Below are positions 1-11,489 of a stretch of DNA of 64,000 nt, one piece after another. The stretch lies in NCBI GenBank assembly GCA_947579605.1, contig OX388314.1, positions 28,116,948-28,180,947 on the forward strand, read 5' to 3'. Source of the DNA: Athripsodes cinereus (taxonomy: Eukaryota > Arthropoda > Insecta > Trichoptera > Leptoceridae). Position 1 is the first letter of the stretch; every line of letters begins with the position of its first letter. A program made the position numbers and the translations under genes. The notes beneath the pieces were generated by a model that worked only from the letters and a program-made list of their open reading frames with translations, was not told the origin of the DNA and did not search any database.

Positions 1-96
1 TCCTTATCAAATCTTCCATCCCTCGCAAACAGACTTCCCAAATAAACATACTCATTCACTTGCTCTAAACATTCATCGTCAACCTTTATTTCACAA
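1..96 (-). pseudogene. RTE-type reverse transcriptase fragment, cut by window edge
   Basis: The reverse strand reads without a stop through a stretch containing LEQVNEYVYLGSLF. This is the thumb-region signature of RTE/BovB-like LINE reverse transcriptases (LEQV-x-EFVYLGS type). The fragment begins outside the window and the similarity stops near position 96. The protein would polymerise cDNA in target-primed retrotransposition, but the visible piece is too short to be functional. It is not the same segment as the RTE 3' remnant at 1380-1775, which lies on the other strand. Confidence 0.7.
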
Positions 97-1379
97 TAAT
101 AAAATAACAATACAAAATAATGTTAAACAAAAAGTTATGGATAGTCGTAATTTTTTTATATTGTATTCTGACGGGTGTTGCACAATTTTCCCGGAACGGA
201 ACCACGGAGCCGGAGGTAATAATAATATAGCCTAACTACTTTCTGATAAGGAGCTGAAATATTTAAATGTCTCACTAAATGACACAATTATGCCAGTTTT
301 TATTTACTTTACTACAACTTACACTACCCACTTACTCTACTTTTTTAGATATAAATTTTATAAATATAAATAAATAAATCTTATAAATTTAGGTGCTCAC
401 GTTTAACTACATAGGTAAATTTCAAAGTGCTTGGTAGTATTGTTGTATAGGTGTATTGAAATACAAAAAAAAAATTGTCCTATAAAAAGGCAATCGGTTA
501 AACATGAATAAAATATCTATTTTTGTTAAAGCTGTGTTTTTCATAAGTGGAGTAACCACTAGAATAGCCTAACTGCATGTGCCTAATGAACAACGATGCA
601 CATGTCTGCATTTAGGTCCCTTTTCTTACCCGTTCTTTTCCTTGTAGTTACCTTCTCTCTTCCTTTCATAAATATTGCAATGAAATCTGTATGAAATTGG
701 GTTAGTTGGAAGAAATCGCGTCTTTGTGTTAAACTTGCTCTCTGTTTATTAATTATAATAGATATTGTCATGTATTCGGGTGTAAATCAGTTTGTAAACA
801 ATGTACACTAAAGAATAAATAAATTAATTAATATACCTATGTAAGTAGATAATTATATGAAATTGAAAATAAAATCTACAACTTATTTGGTTCATCTTTT
901 TTCAATATAATATTTTTTATTTTTCATTTATCTTTTATTTAAGTATTTCAAGCTATACCACATATATTTTAACCTTTAAGTATTTTCAATATATTATTTA
1001 GAAAAATCTCTATCGTCCTTTTTTCATTTTTGGGATAAATTTCGATAAAAATAACATAAGTATTAAGAATTCTTCGAATTCTCTATCTTAAACGCCTCAA
1101 GAAAATCATATCCAAAACCCCTTAAGAAGATCATATCCAATTTCCCTTAAAAAACCCCAAGCATTTTTTTATATGTCTGTTTCATCAGCAAAAAAATATA
1201 ACCCTCTACTTTTCTTAGAATAGAATCTCTTAGCAAATAAATATAACACAAATCACATTTATACCGAAAAAGCTGAAGCAGTTTAAAAAACATTTGTCCT
1301 TTTGTTATGACAATCAACAAAATGTGTTCTTTTTTCTATTTTTTTTTTTTCAAAAATTTCATTTTTGGTAGGTACTTGA
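97..1379. other. AT-rich non-coding stretch
   Basis: I see no recognisable gene here. The only ORFs are short, AT-driven and resemble nothing I know. Poly-A and poly-T runs are frequent, as in lepidopteran intergenic or intronic DNA. Confidence 0.5.
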
Positions 1380-1775
1380 AATTATTACAATAGTGAGACT
1401 ACAAGCTCAAAATATCGGAAGACAAGACTTTACTTGCGGACAGACTATTGTGGACAGATTGCGAGTAAATAAATTATGATAATAAGGACATGTAGAGAGA
1501 ATGGGTGATGAAAAGATGACGATGAAGAGGGTGTATTTATCTGAAAGAGGAGGCGTATAAAAGTGCGGATGACCAAAAACTACATACGTTGCTTGACCGC
1601 TTGAATCAAATTCTTAAAAAATGCTCCATGTTGAGTTAAATAAACCGGTGAACATGAGTGAGGCATATTGCATGAATGTGAAGGAAGCGAAAGAAGTATG
1701 TAAGAATAATATATAAATATGGTGCTCCGTTCTCTCTGCCTACACCACTTGGGATACGGCGAAAGGGTGTAGATA
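1380..1775 (+). pseudogene. 3' end of RTE-type LINE reverse transcriptase (decayed)
   Basis: With several stops and frame changes, the + strand gives GHVERMGDEKM at about 1480-1520. It then gives MNVKEAKEVCKN at about 1673-1710 and a tail near LSAYTTWDTAKG at about 1730-1760. These are the conserved C-terminal blocks of RTE-clade ORFs (GHVERM, then MNVEEAKEVC, then SAYP-x-GK). Stops at the expected coding positions show it is a dead copy. It lies close to, but opposite in strand from, the RTE piece at 1-96. Confidence 0.7.
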
Positions 1776-3250
1776 GTACAGATAGCTGATAGCTTTTGCT
1801 TAGAATGTTTGAAGTTGTGAACGAAGACAAAATATTTTTGAAACGTGGGTGTCTAACATTTGTTTAAATAAAAAGCACATGAATAAGAATGATTTTAATA
1901 AGGATGATAGAATAAAATCGATATCATTATTGTAACTTCAATGAACCGTCGTGGGAATTACAATAGAATAAAAACTTTTCATCCATTAACAAGTTTTTCG
2001 ACGATCCTCTTTTACAATAAACTGTTCTTATGACAACATATCGATTCGATTGGTGCAGATTCATTCGAAATCGAGGGAAATAATATGTAATTTCTATCCT
2101 AAGCTTCCGAAAGAAAAGCGAATAGAAAGAAGTATGCACTATTACTGCTATAATTATTGTCACGGCATCTACCAGAAATGCTGAGGCCAATAATAGACTT
2201 GTGATAAATAAGAAAGAAGAAAAAATACTTAATTTGTGTTTATAAAGAAAATCGTCAAAGGACTTATGCAATAAGGATCAAAGATGCAGAGATTTAATGT
2301 ACATAGAATAGAATATATTCTGCTATCTTTTTATGGTAGTTTGCATCTCCACTCAAACGTTCGTTTGTATCTCGGCTTAACATAAACACGACATTGTACA
2401 GCAGATATTATTATACGACTTGTGTACTCGTTGTTTATGGTATCCCATTTCCTTTTGGAGATATTGTGGAACCGAGCGGAAGATCGCCAGATTGAAAATC
2501 AGTGATGAGAAAATAAAACAAAAAACATAAGAATATATCTATGAACATACACGTTTATGTAATATACACCCTCAAACCACTATACTACTGAGTAAATAGG
2601 ATATAAATGTTATAGGCGTATATGTGAATGGATATTTCGAAAATATCAGAGTGCCTACTTAAGGAGTGATCTAAATGTATGTATGTTAATACGCTTTTAA
2701 AGCGAAACATATGCCCTCTGGTGGTAGGCTCCACGAGTACACTTGACAGTTTCATTTTCATACGAATTGTACGGGAGTTTTTTTTAATTGTGGTAAATCG
2801 TTTTATTGAATCACAATAAAGTTTACAATGATATGTTTTTGCATAATTGTAACCAAGTTCAAATAATATGTAGGTAGTATATAAAAAGAAAAAGTTTTTA
2901 AGTTAAAAAAAGAAATCGATTTATGTTTTACTTGTACAATGTTAAGTAATTTAAGTATGATTGTAATGTATATAACTAGATAATTATAGAATTAAGATGA
3001 AATTAACGTGTAAATAAATTATAAAAGAAATTTTAACTTTTATAATTTTATAAATGAATAAATAAAAAAAATAAATAAATAGTAATCATAAGCATAGTTG
3101 CGTATTTTTTAATTCCCTAAAAATTATGAATTAATGAGAAAATGGTTAAAATACATGAGATATGTGCGTGTGCCATACATCTGAGTGAGCCATCGTTTTT
3201 TTCATTCTTATTTTCATTTACTTACAATTAATATTAAGATGTCTTTTAAT
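1776..3250. other. Non-coding AT-rich stretch; one unassigned ORF
   Basis: The longest ORF is 114 codons on the - strand (1927-2271). It has a hydrophobic stretch in its first half and no resemblance I recognise, so I treat it as a probable chance ORF. The rest is A/T-rich with runs of AATAAA-like words around 3000-3080. Confidence 0.4.
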
Positions 3251-3550
3251 CTATACCATCACTCCGATTCCCCAAGTGGGGTAGCTTATGAACAAACTGG
3301 ATGTAATGTACATATAGGTTATTGTCATGAAAAAAAAATTGAAATTAGCAAATATTTTCACCTTTAGAGCAATTATTCTGGTCTCCTTCGATAAAAGAAA
3401 GTATGATGAGAAAATTTTGACAGGTCATATTGATTTAATACTTAATAATATTCTGCTTTTAAATATGCATTTTGTATGGACAATGTCCACAAAATTTGAC
3501 AGTTGGAAGGCAAACGTCAGAGGACGTCATATTTCAGAAGCGAAGTATTT

Positions 3551-3732
3551 GATATTTTTTTTTTTAAAAAGATATATCTGGGTTTGTTATAAACCCAAAT
3601 ACAACCTTATACACCTTTCACACTAAGCTAAAAGCTTGTGCCGTGAAAGGGGAGTTTGCCGGCACCTGGGATCGAACCACAGACCCCTTGTTCTGAAGGC
3701 CGAGACTCTACCCCCAGGCTACCGACGAACTC
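3551..3732 (-). repeat. tRNA-derived SINE, family 1
   Basis: Read on the - strand it starts GAGTTCGTCGGTAGCC, with an A-box-like TAGCCTGGGGG. The B-box-like block is GGTTCGATCCC, and the body contains CACAAGCTTTTAGCTTA and GGGTTTATAACAAACCC. It ends in an A-rich tail. The same body occurs at 19622-19752, 26455-26590, 28882-29035 and 29522-29712. Internal pol III promoter boxes with a non-tRNA body are the hallmark of tRNA-derived SINEs. Confidence 0.85.
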
Positions 3733-3867
3733 AATATGTACATAAAAAAGTAGGACCTTTTTATACATTTTCAGTTTTTTTGCTCACACCTTTTTATTTA
3801 ATATATTGAAACTATAGGTTGCGTACCAATTGTTCAATTGACTAATTATACTCGTTTAAACGTCCGC

Positions 3868-4215
3868 TCTTTTATGCAAGTTTTCGAGTGTAAAAATCAG
3901 GTATTTGTAAAAATCAGTCATGAGTCTGATCTGATCTGATCATCTAATCACATATGAGATACGCTACATTTTCATTCTCTTAGTCCCAGAGAATAGGCAG
4001 CTCTTATAAGCAACAAAGACTCTCCGGCAATAATAGTATATTTTCATGGCATCCTGTGAGAATGGAAAAGTTATATCCATGAAACCTGGTGAAGGTCCTC
4101 CGTTGTCAAAGGACCGTAAGAATCTTGAGACAGAACACTATTCTTTGCCACGACATTTATCTTATTTTTTATCAGCATGGGCTGGCCTACTTGCATGTTT
4201 GTTACATGCAGTTAT
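3868..4215 (-). repeat. Copy of the CCCACAAGTGGGG dispersed repeat (diverged)
   Basis: The ends share GTTTTCGAGTGT with the copy at 8565-8770 and GCATGTTTGTTACATGCAG with the copies at 8565-8770 and 19520-19620. It has no coding content. The copy is diverged and its limits are approximate. Confidence 0.45.
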
Positions 4216-4291
4216 TCTTCGGCTCGTCAGTACCTATTGAGAATTGTGACTTCATGGCTAATTCGATACACCATCCTCTTATCATGTGCAG

Positions 4292-4503
4292 CAGGGTTAC
4301 TCTTGACAAAACTAAACACTATCTTAATCTAGTCTTGATCTTGATCATACGACGCACGAAGTGACTATTGGCTAAAAATACACACAAACCGATCGCGCGT
4401 TAGCGGTAGCGCGGTGTTTTTGACCATAGTCCCTTCGAGCGTCGTATGATCAAGATCAAGACTAGATTAAGATCGTGTTTAGATTTTGTCAAGAGTAACC
4501 CTG
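4292..4503. mobile_element. Fold-back MITE with about 70-bp terminal inverted repeats
   Basis: The left end CAGGGTTACTCTTGAC is repeated inverted at the right end (GTCAAGAGTAACCCTG). The complementarity continues inward for about 70 bp with a few mismatches, through the GATCATACGACGC block. A CAG triplet directly flanks both ends and may be a 3-bp target duplication. The GC-rich centre contains CGCGCGTTAGCGG. There is no ORF, so it is a non-autonomous DNA transposon of unassigned superfamily. Confidence 0.75.
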
Positions 4504-4611
4504 CAGGGCTTCGTGTTATGTGCTCTGAGCAGCCTACTTTATTTGAACACAACGTATCTATGCATTATGATAATAAAAAAATGTGGAACATAAGAAATAA
4601 ATAAAACAAAT

Positions 4612-4660
4612 GTATTATTATTATTATTTGGATGATTTGTAAAGCGCCGTTTTGTGAAAA
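4612..4660 (-). repeat. 3' terminus of the L2/CR1-like LINE found at 51229-51837
   Basis: TTTGTAAAGCGCCGTTT next to a TTATTA microsatellite matches the 3' terminus of the element nested in the LINE at 51229-51837, where the same words adjoin a TA microsatellite. It is a very short, strongly 5'-truncated copy. Confidence 0.5.
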
Positions 4661-5068
4661 AAATCCACCTCAATGTAGGTATTAGAGTATAAATATTTTA
4701 TCTTCTAAATTTTGATTTGTCACTTCCATTATCCTTGACAAACTTGTTAACAGCAAACAATGAGATTACATCAAAAGAATACAATTGAATTATTTCGACG
4801 TAAAACAACAAATGTTCAATAAATTATCCAACACTTACCAAAAAAAATCAAAATTCTCTAGAAGTTGTGAGATTTAAAACAAAAATAAAAAATCAGGCAA
4901 ATATTGTAAGCATGTTCTTATTAAAAAAAATTAATAAAGCATTCTCTGTGTTACAAAAAATAATCATTCAGTTAAGTGTTAATCAATCAAAAGGTAAACC
5001 TACTGAGTATTTACCTATCTCGCAAAGGACGGAAAATTTATTTATGAATAAATATATACCTACCTTTA

Positions 5069-5187
5069 ATGGCCGGTTTCAATAATCTATCTATTAGCTA
5101 CTGTCGATTGAAATCTATTGTGTAATAAATTTTATACAATAGATTTTAATCGACAGTCATGGATAGATAGGTTATTTTACCGGCCAT
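5069..5187. mobile_element. Small fold-back MITE
   Basis: The ends ATGGCCGGT and ACCGGCCAT are inverted. The arms continue through CTATCTAT and CTGTCGATTGAAATCTATTG into a centre that is almost fully palindromic. At about 119 bp it can only be a non-autonomous element. The target duplication is unclear. Confidence 0.65.
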
Positions 5188-6800
5188 ATATCGGTGTTGC
5201 TGCTTACGGAATTGGTCTCAACAATAATTAAATGATGAGATAATATAGTGATTATTCGGAATATCTTGTTAATACGGAAAGGATGATCTCGCGAGGAAAT
5301 ATCATGATAGTACAGATTAGGTTTTACCAACTCTATGCTTGCGGCTAAATGTTCAATAAAGATTATCCAATTTGAAAATTATCGTAGAATAAATTTTAAG
5401 TCCAAGTGATATCACAAAAATCTAAATAATTGAGACCTAAAAAATATTTTTACATCTTAATAATATTTCATCATTTTTAATCAGATTAGTGTTGTGTCCG
5501 CATTTGTGTCCGCCATTAGTTTTTAAACTCTCAATTGACCCCGCGCGACTAAAAGGTTGAAATTCCTGATATAAACGGATAAAGTCCAGCAACCACATTT
5601 TTTTTATTTTTTAATAATTAATTCATTAAGCGGCGTAAGAGCCTTCTTTATAATACATTACAAAGTCATACATACTTGATAAAAAAATATTCACTATTAT
5701 TTGTACAATGAAAATCTTTACACCTTTATAATAATTATCTAATACAAGCATAATATTTAGGTGTGAAATCATTCACTTATATACAATAACTACACGCAAG
5801 TATGTAATTACTTATAAATTTAAATAAAATGAGTAAGTTGAGATCAAACAAAATAACAAAAATTTGTTCGCTGATACTTTTGACATTCATCGTTTATTCG
5901 TTAAGGCATTAAATTTATTTTTTACAATCAATCACATTCCATCCCGACTTCCTCGGTCATTACCCGTAACGTTCTCATTTGTGACATTGTCCCTGACATT
6001 TTTCTTATTCTTTTCTTTATATCCATTTTATTATATTATTATACATTTTACTTTCTTGACCTTGTATTTTGAAAATTAGAGTAGGTATGAGTATAAAAAC
6101 CAACAAGCGAAACATCAAAATGGAGTATTTCAGGATAAATCGTCAATATAAATGTTTGCATGTCTGATTTTTCGAACAAGTAAACATTTAAGTAGGTTAT
6201 TAAACCCAAACGTTTGCTGAACAAATTTGTTGTAATACAAAAAATCACGCCCATTCACTACGCCCATAAGGCAGAGATTATATTTATGATAAACAATTGC
6301 ATTAATTATATCATTATATCCTTGTTCTTCTATTTATTGTATTCAGAACTCGTTTCATCTCACTAATTCATATCTACTATTTTCTGACATATTAATATTT
6401 TTTTATTATTAATAACTTATGTTATAAGATAAAAAATCGAGAGCTTTTAATAAATCGACGAGGAATAATAGTTCCAATAAGGAATCTTATGTAACAGAAC
6501 ATATTATAATTATATAAAACTGTATGTTTGTTTCTACGCAAATCTAAGCACATGAAATTGAAGCTGCTCCTGAATTTATGCAACCTCAACAGCTAAATGA
6601 TCAAATCTAGTGTTCGATATACTTTAGACGAGTGGATGTCATTGTGAGGAATTGAATAGAATATCTATTACATACTTTCACTGTCCTCTAGATTTGTATC
6701 CTCAGTACATTCTTCGCTCTTCTAATATCGACTCACCACTATTTTAACGCCTCCATCACTGATGTAAAAACTTTAGGAGATCAATAGGGGTAGTACAAGT
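5188..6800. other. Non-coding AT-rich stretch
   Basis: I see no gene, inverted repeat or known repeat with confidence. Short ORFs at 5864-6079 and 6048-6254 are low-complexity and look fortuitous. Confidence 0.4.
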
Positions 6801-6805
6801 TTATC

Positions 6806-6900
6806 CATCCATCCCATCACGTCATCTCCCACAAGTGGGGTAGTCGGCGAATCAACTGGATACAAGTTAAACTTTATATAAAAGTAAATTGATTGGTTTT
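6806..6900 (+). repeat. Partial copy of the CCCACAAGTGGGG dispersed repeat
   Basis: CATCTCCCACAAGTGGGGTA is followed by GGCGAATCAACTGGATAC, matching the heads of the copies at 3255, 7430 and 9926. Only the head is clear. Confidence 0.55.
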
Positions 6901-7429
6901 CATACAACGTTTTTTAATGAGTAAGCTAAAATATTAAGGCGATCTTTATCACCACCTATGGAAGTGGAGTGACAAGACCAGACTCGGGAAGAATGTAAGT
7001 TTTTGTGATAATGTGAAATATTAAAATTTTGGGAGAGACCCAGAGTAATTACTCGAGCCAGCCTAGTGCCAACTCGTAAGAATCTGGATTCTACTTCCTC
7101 TTGAAATTAATTTGGGCAATTTACTGTATTGTATAAGTAAGATTTCTGTTGAGCAATAATTTGTTTGACTGGAAATAATAATAGGGTATAATTACTCGTA
7201 AGAAATAATAATCACCTAAAACATATTACGTATCATTATGAAACAGCTGTCGCTCCGTCTTACCCCAACTACCCCTATTTTACTACATAATGTCTACATA
7301 TATGTACATACTACCTCCCCTCCCTACTTCCTCCGCGTTACATCACTATTATAGTATTATTGAATGACTAGTGTGTTTGTACCTGGCATTGTTCGAGAAA
7401 ATATTTATCTTGACGAGTGAATAAATCCA

Positions 7430-7580
7430 TTCTTCCATTCCATTACGGCATATCCCACAAATGGGTTAGCCTGCGGATCAGCCGTTTTTAATAAACATCT
7501 AAGTTGATTTCTCCGTGTCAAAGGCATTCAGGATGGGTGGTACACCTCAAAGCTGAACTGAAGATGTTTAATGTCTTAAA
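7430..7580 (+). repeat. Copy of the CCCACAAGTGGGG dispersed repeat
   Basis: The head CATTACGGCATATCCCACAA, the middle CTCCGTGTCA and the tail TTCAGGATGGGTGG are in the same order as in the copies at 9926-10075 and 18970-19125. No ORF or obvious terminal repeats are present. Confidence 0.6.
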
Positions 7581-8400
7581 ACGTGAGTAGAAAAATGTGG
7601 AAGAATTTAAAAAAAATGTAGGTACTAAGTAGTTTGATTTGCACGTAGAAAATAAACTATTTAATCTAGCAGTAATAATTTTGTAAGATGCCAATTATTG
7701 GCATATTTACAAGAAATGCTAGCTTTAACTACGAACAAGACTTTTTTTAAAACCAGTTTCACACTTCAGACAACACATTCAAATAAATACAAACAATTAT
7801 TATCATTACAAGAGACCATGCATTGACCAATTTAAAAGTGAATACAAATTTACTATTTGATATATTTCATTAGCCCGTAAGGTTGTCATGTAATATAAAA
7901 AGAAAAACAAATAATAATAAAAATATTAGAGATAAAGCAAAGCAAACAAAACAAACAGTAATCATTATCAATCAAGTCAATACTGGATCAACACACAAAT
8001 AAACAAGAATAATAAAAACAAAACAACACATTAAAAATCAAATATAAAATTATAATATTTATGTTAACACTAATCGAGGACAGCAGGTAAGGGAAAGGGA
8101 AGGGAAGAAACTCATTGTAATGCAGAAGGATAGTCGCACAAAAAACAATTTTAGATTATTAATCCTGCACATCATCTCGCAATTTGTGCAGTATAGACAT
8201 CTTGAAGCCATTAGACTTAAATACAATAAGGTGTTACGGAGGATTTTAAGGCTTTATTAGGTCAATTATTTTGTCAAAAAAATGTTCTCAAGTATAAATT
8301 GTAAAACTAGTTTTTTCGGCTTTAATAACATCCATATACAAATATTCACGAACATATATTGAAATATCATAATTTGTAAATGAACTATAACAATAGTTAT
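7581..8400. other. Non-coding AT-rich stretch
   Basis: A-rich sequence without recognisable genes or repeats. Confidence 0.4.
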
Positions 8401-8401
8401 A

Positions 8402-8512
8402 AAAAAGATAACGTCAACTCATTTGGTGTAGTTCTCCAGGCGGGACCTGGACCCACAACCCAGCCTTTTGCGATGTGTGCTTTGTCCAATTAAGCTACTA
8501 GGAGAAATATTA
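8402..8512 (-). repeat. tRNA-derived SINE, family 2 (partial)
   Basis: On the - strand it reads CCTAGTAGCTTAATTGG (A-box-like), then GTTGTGGGTCCAGGTCC (B-box-like), then GAGTTGACGTTATCTTTT. This matches the head of the copies at 17040-17200 and 24632-24800. The tail is missing. Confidence 0.65.
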
Positions 8513-8564
8513 AAAAAGTTAAAAATTCTCTGGAGCACTTGGTAAAGAATTGGTCTCCCACTCT

Positions 8565-8770
8565 TCTCTGTGAGTTTTCGAGTGTCCTGTAAAAGGCAGG
8601 TGTTCGAAAAAATGAAGACACTTTACATCTTAAATACAGCGATGAGGTTTGCCACCCATCCTGAATTTCTTGGTTTTATATTGCTACGGCGAGTACAGCT
8701 TGCATGTTGGTTATATGCAGCTGGTCTGCTGGCTACCCCACTTGTGGAATATTCCGTGATGGTATGGTAG
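8565..8770 (-). repeat. Copy of the CCCACAAGTGGGG dispersed repeat
   Basis: The inverse orientation of the family is clear from CTACCCCACTTGTGG near the right end, GCCACCCATCCTGAA in the middle, and TACAGCTTGCATGTTGG. One of the better preserved copies. Confidence 0.65.
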
Positions 8771-9412
8771 TAGATGTAGTAGTAAAAATTCTCTCAAGTA
8801 AATCCCAATGACAGTTCTATGTGCAGGCTTTGTTACGGCACACCTACATAGTACGGATGTCTCATACTGAAGACAACCATTCGTACATTGGAACAGTTTA
8901 AAATATTATTTCAATATGATTATCTACTATTACTTCCATCACCTCCATTGCACCGTTCTGTTAGTAGTGTTGGTATAGCTAATCACTAATCCTTAATCAC
9001 GTGTACGTGATGAGATTAGGGGTAAGAAGGTAAGTATGAGGTACCTAAATAGGAGGGAAGAAAGAAGGAGTAGGGATTATATTGTCGGATTACGTAGTAG
9101 ATAGTTATTGTAATATTATCCCCGTGCAATATATTATATTATGTTATAAAAATGTTACCTTTTTCATCTAGCTTTTATTTAAGCGAATGAACTTAAATCT
9201 TGAAAGATGTTTTAGCAATATGTTCGGAGTCGTTCATCATTCATTCTTTCTACGAAAAAATCAAAGGATTTAACTTTTTTGAAAAATAAAGTAATTCATA
9301 GCTTAACACGATGAAGAATTTTGCACGCTTACTTAAGAAGTATTTTCTTAAGATATATCTGCAATACGACCTTGTACACTTTTCATATTATTTTTTATTT
9401 GTTCGCTTATAC

Positions 9413-9885
9413 CAGGGATGTTGCGAATATCCGCATCCGCATCCACAAATGCGGAGCTTCCGCATGTATTTGGACATCTGCATCCGCATCCGCATCCGCA
9501 TCCGCAATAATCGATGCGGATGTTCATGCGGATGCGGATGTAAGACAATTTGCGACAAGAAAGAAATGGGGCGGGGCCGGCGAATGGCGCGTGCCGTTCG
9601 CACTTGACATTAACCAATGGGAACGAAAAAAATGGTGACAAGATCCGACACGTTTTTATTTTTGCAAATAACAAAAAAGAAAAAAATATTTCGCCAAAAA
9701 ATCCATAATATTATTGTAGCAACAATTTCGTCACATATTTGACAGTGGGGCCTACCAATTAAGATAGTTCCTACTTTTTTTCTATAACATCTTAAACATC
9801 CGCATCCGCGGATGTGAGCCTTCAAAAATCCGCATCCGCATTCACATCCGCGGATGTGTAAAAATCGACATCCGCAACATCCCTG
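9413..9885. mobile_element. Non-autonomous hAT-like element with 8-bp target duplication
   Basis: Both ends carry the inverted repeat CAGGGATGTTGCG. The flanking octamers GCTTATAC (9405-9412) and GTTTATAC (9886-9893) differ at one base, fitting the 8-bp duplication of hAT transposons. The interior is full of direct and inverted copies of the hexamer GCATCC/GGATGC, near both ends and in a cluster at about 9479-9540. Such subterminal motif arrays could be transposase-binding sites (inference). There is no transposase ORF. Confidence 0.9.
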
Positions 9886-9925
9886 GTTTATACCAAACAA
9901 TAAATAAATACAACAGTATAGTATA

Positions 9926-10075
9926 GTAATACCATCACGGCATATCCCAGAAGTGGGGTAGCCAACAAACCAGCCTAATTAAAAAAATGTTAAAAGCTTC
10001 TTATCACTTTCATACCAAAAAAGATATTCAGAGTGGATGGCAAACCTCATAGCTGAATTTAAAATGTAAAATGTA
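9926..10075 (+). repeat. Copy of the CCCACAAGTGGGG dispersed repeat
   Basis: Head ACCATCACGGCATATCCCAG, AAGTGGGGTAGCC, then TTCAGAGTGGATGGCAAACC. It begins about 30 bp after the hAT-like element. Confidence 0.6.
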
Positions 10076-10199
10076 AGAAAATATAATAAAGATTACAAAT
10101 CAATTGATAGAAAAATAATACAATATATTAATATATTATATCTAATACTAATTCAATTATTAATATAAATAATCTATTTAACTCACAAAATGTAATTCC

Positions 10200-10820
10200 T
10201 TATTATAAATACAACCCGGAACCGGTTTTAGAAAATCAAAATTACAGGTTCTATTATGTTAAAACAATAATTACAGATAGACAAATACATCATAATAGAC
10301 CCAATTTAGTATTACATGATAAACGTAATAAAATAACGTACCTATGTATATAGACATCGCTGTCCCAAATACACATAATATACAAACAACCGTCGCAGAA
10401 AAAATATGTAAATATACAGAACTAGCAGGAGAAATAAAAAATATTTGGCATTCTAGGTCCGTTTATATAATACCTTTAGACATGTCATCTACAGGGGTAA
10501 CTCCGAAATCTTTAATAAATAATTTACAAAAATTAGATTTACCGGTTAATTTGTACATGAAAATTCAAAAATCTATTATTTTGTAATATTGTAAAAAAGT
10601 TTTTGAACACAGATATTTCAGGCACAATGCTGGTATTGAGACCCGCGATCTGAGCCTAATCCTTTGATATCCTGTATATCTGGATAGGTGAATTTTTCCC
10701 GGCATTAGACTGTTAAGTTTTTGTGTGACCATGACTGATCATATGGAGACTTATCTGGTTGTATAATGCTGAGAAGTGTGGATGGCAATTCTGCCGCCGC
10801 GTAAAAAAAAAAAAAAAAAA
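10200..10820 (+). mobile_element. 5'-truncated R4/Dong-like LINE 3' end, copy 1
   Basis: The frame from about 10201 reads YYKYNPEP...ITDRQIHHNRPNLVLHD. After a frameshift near 10346 it continues DIAVPNTHN...KYTELAGEIKNIW...IIPLDMSSTGVTPKSL. This order resembles the restriction-like endonuclease tail of R2/R4-clade LINEs (RPDI-x, then D-IAVP, then K-Y-L-EI). It is followed by a roughly 220-bp 3' UTR and an 18-base poly(A). A second copy sits at 14512-15038. The clade assignment rests on motif memory only. The element is dead because it is truncated and frameshifted. Confidence 0.65.
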
Positions 10821-11489
10821 CCTTGTGAAATGTAAGCGTCTTATAAAGCAAACACAATAAAAAAAGTAAAGTGTTCAAACGTTATCTTCTCACGGTGGCT
10901 TCGCATCGTGGGTGTTTGTTAGCTCTGATGATTTTGTTTTTCGTACTTTCAACACATCCTTTGTTATTTTTCTCACAAGAAAATAATATTATAAACTAAC
11001 TTCCATCTCAAGTATCCGTCGAGGCTTCAAATATTTAATTTCCCCCACTTTCCGCTTGATAACGACGGTGTTGGAGCTTGTAAGAATTTTAATATGCTTA
11101 AGTCTTTAATTTATGCAAGTCCCATGTGTATACCATACCACTTTGATGCAAACTGTGCCTTTCTCAGCTCCTAAATAGCCCATAAATTAGTTTTCAAATT
11201 GGCTTAGGCTTACATAAAGCCTCCTTAATTCTATTCTCAGGTTCTTCAAGATTAAAAAAGAGTTTTCCAGGTTTTGATAATTTTATGTGCTATAATATTA
11301 AGGGCTTATTAATGAATGTATTCAGCCATAAAGCTTTATAATTAATTACTGAAAGCCTTTGTATACCTACATGAACAACCATGAACATTGAGATTTTAAG
11401 CATTCCTATAAATTTCAACGATATATATTATGGAATTTGTTTTTAAATGTTAAAATATTATTTTACTTAATGAGTATTTTTTCTTGCAG
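10821..11489. other. Probable intron 5' of the dipeptidase last exon
   Basis: No coding signal. It ends in a T-rich tract and TTTTTTCTTGCAG at 11477-11489, a good splice acceptor for the dipeptidase exon. The upstream exon or exons could not be identified in this window. Confidence 0.55.

Noticed and set aside
1927..2271. 114-codon ORF with hydrophobic segments
   Set aside because: AT-driven composition, no recognisable domain, no splice or promoter context.
9311..9900. Four overlapping ORFs of 70-108 codons with repetitive Cys/Gly/Ala/Ser-rich sequence
   Set aside because: They are produced by the GCATCC hexamer array inside the hAT-like element and are open on both strands; no start context or homology.
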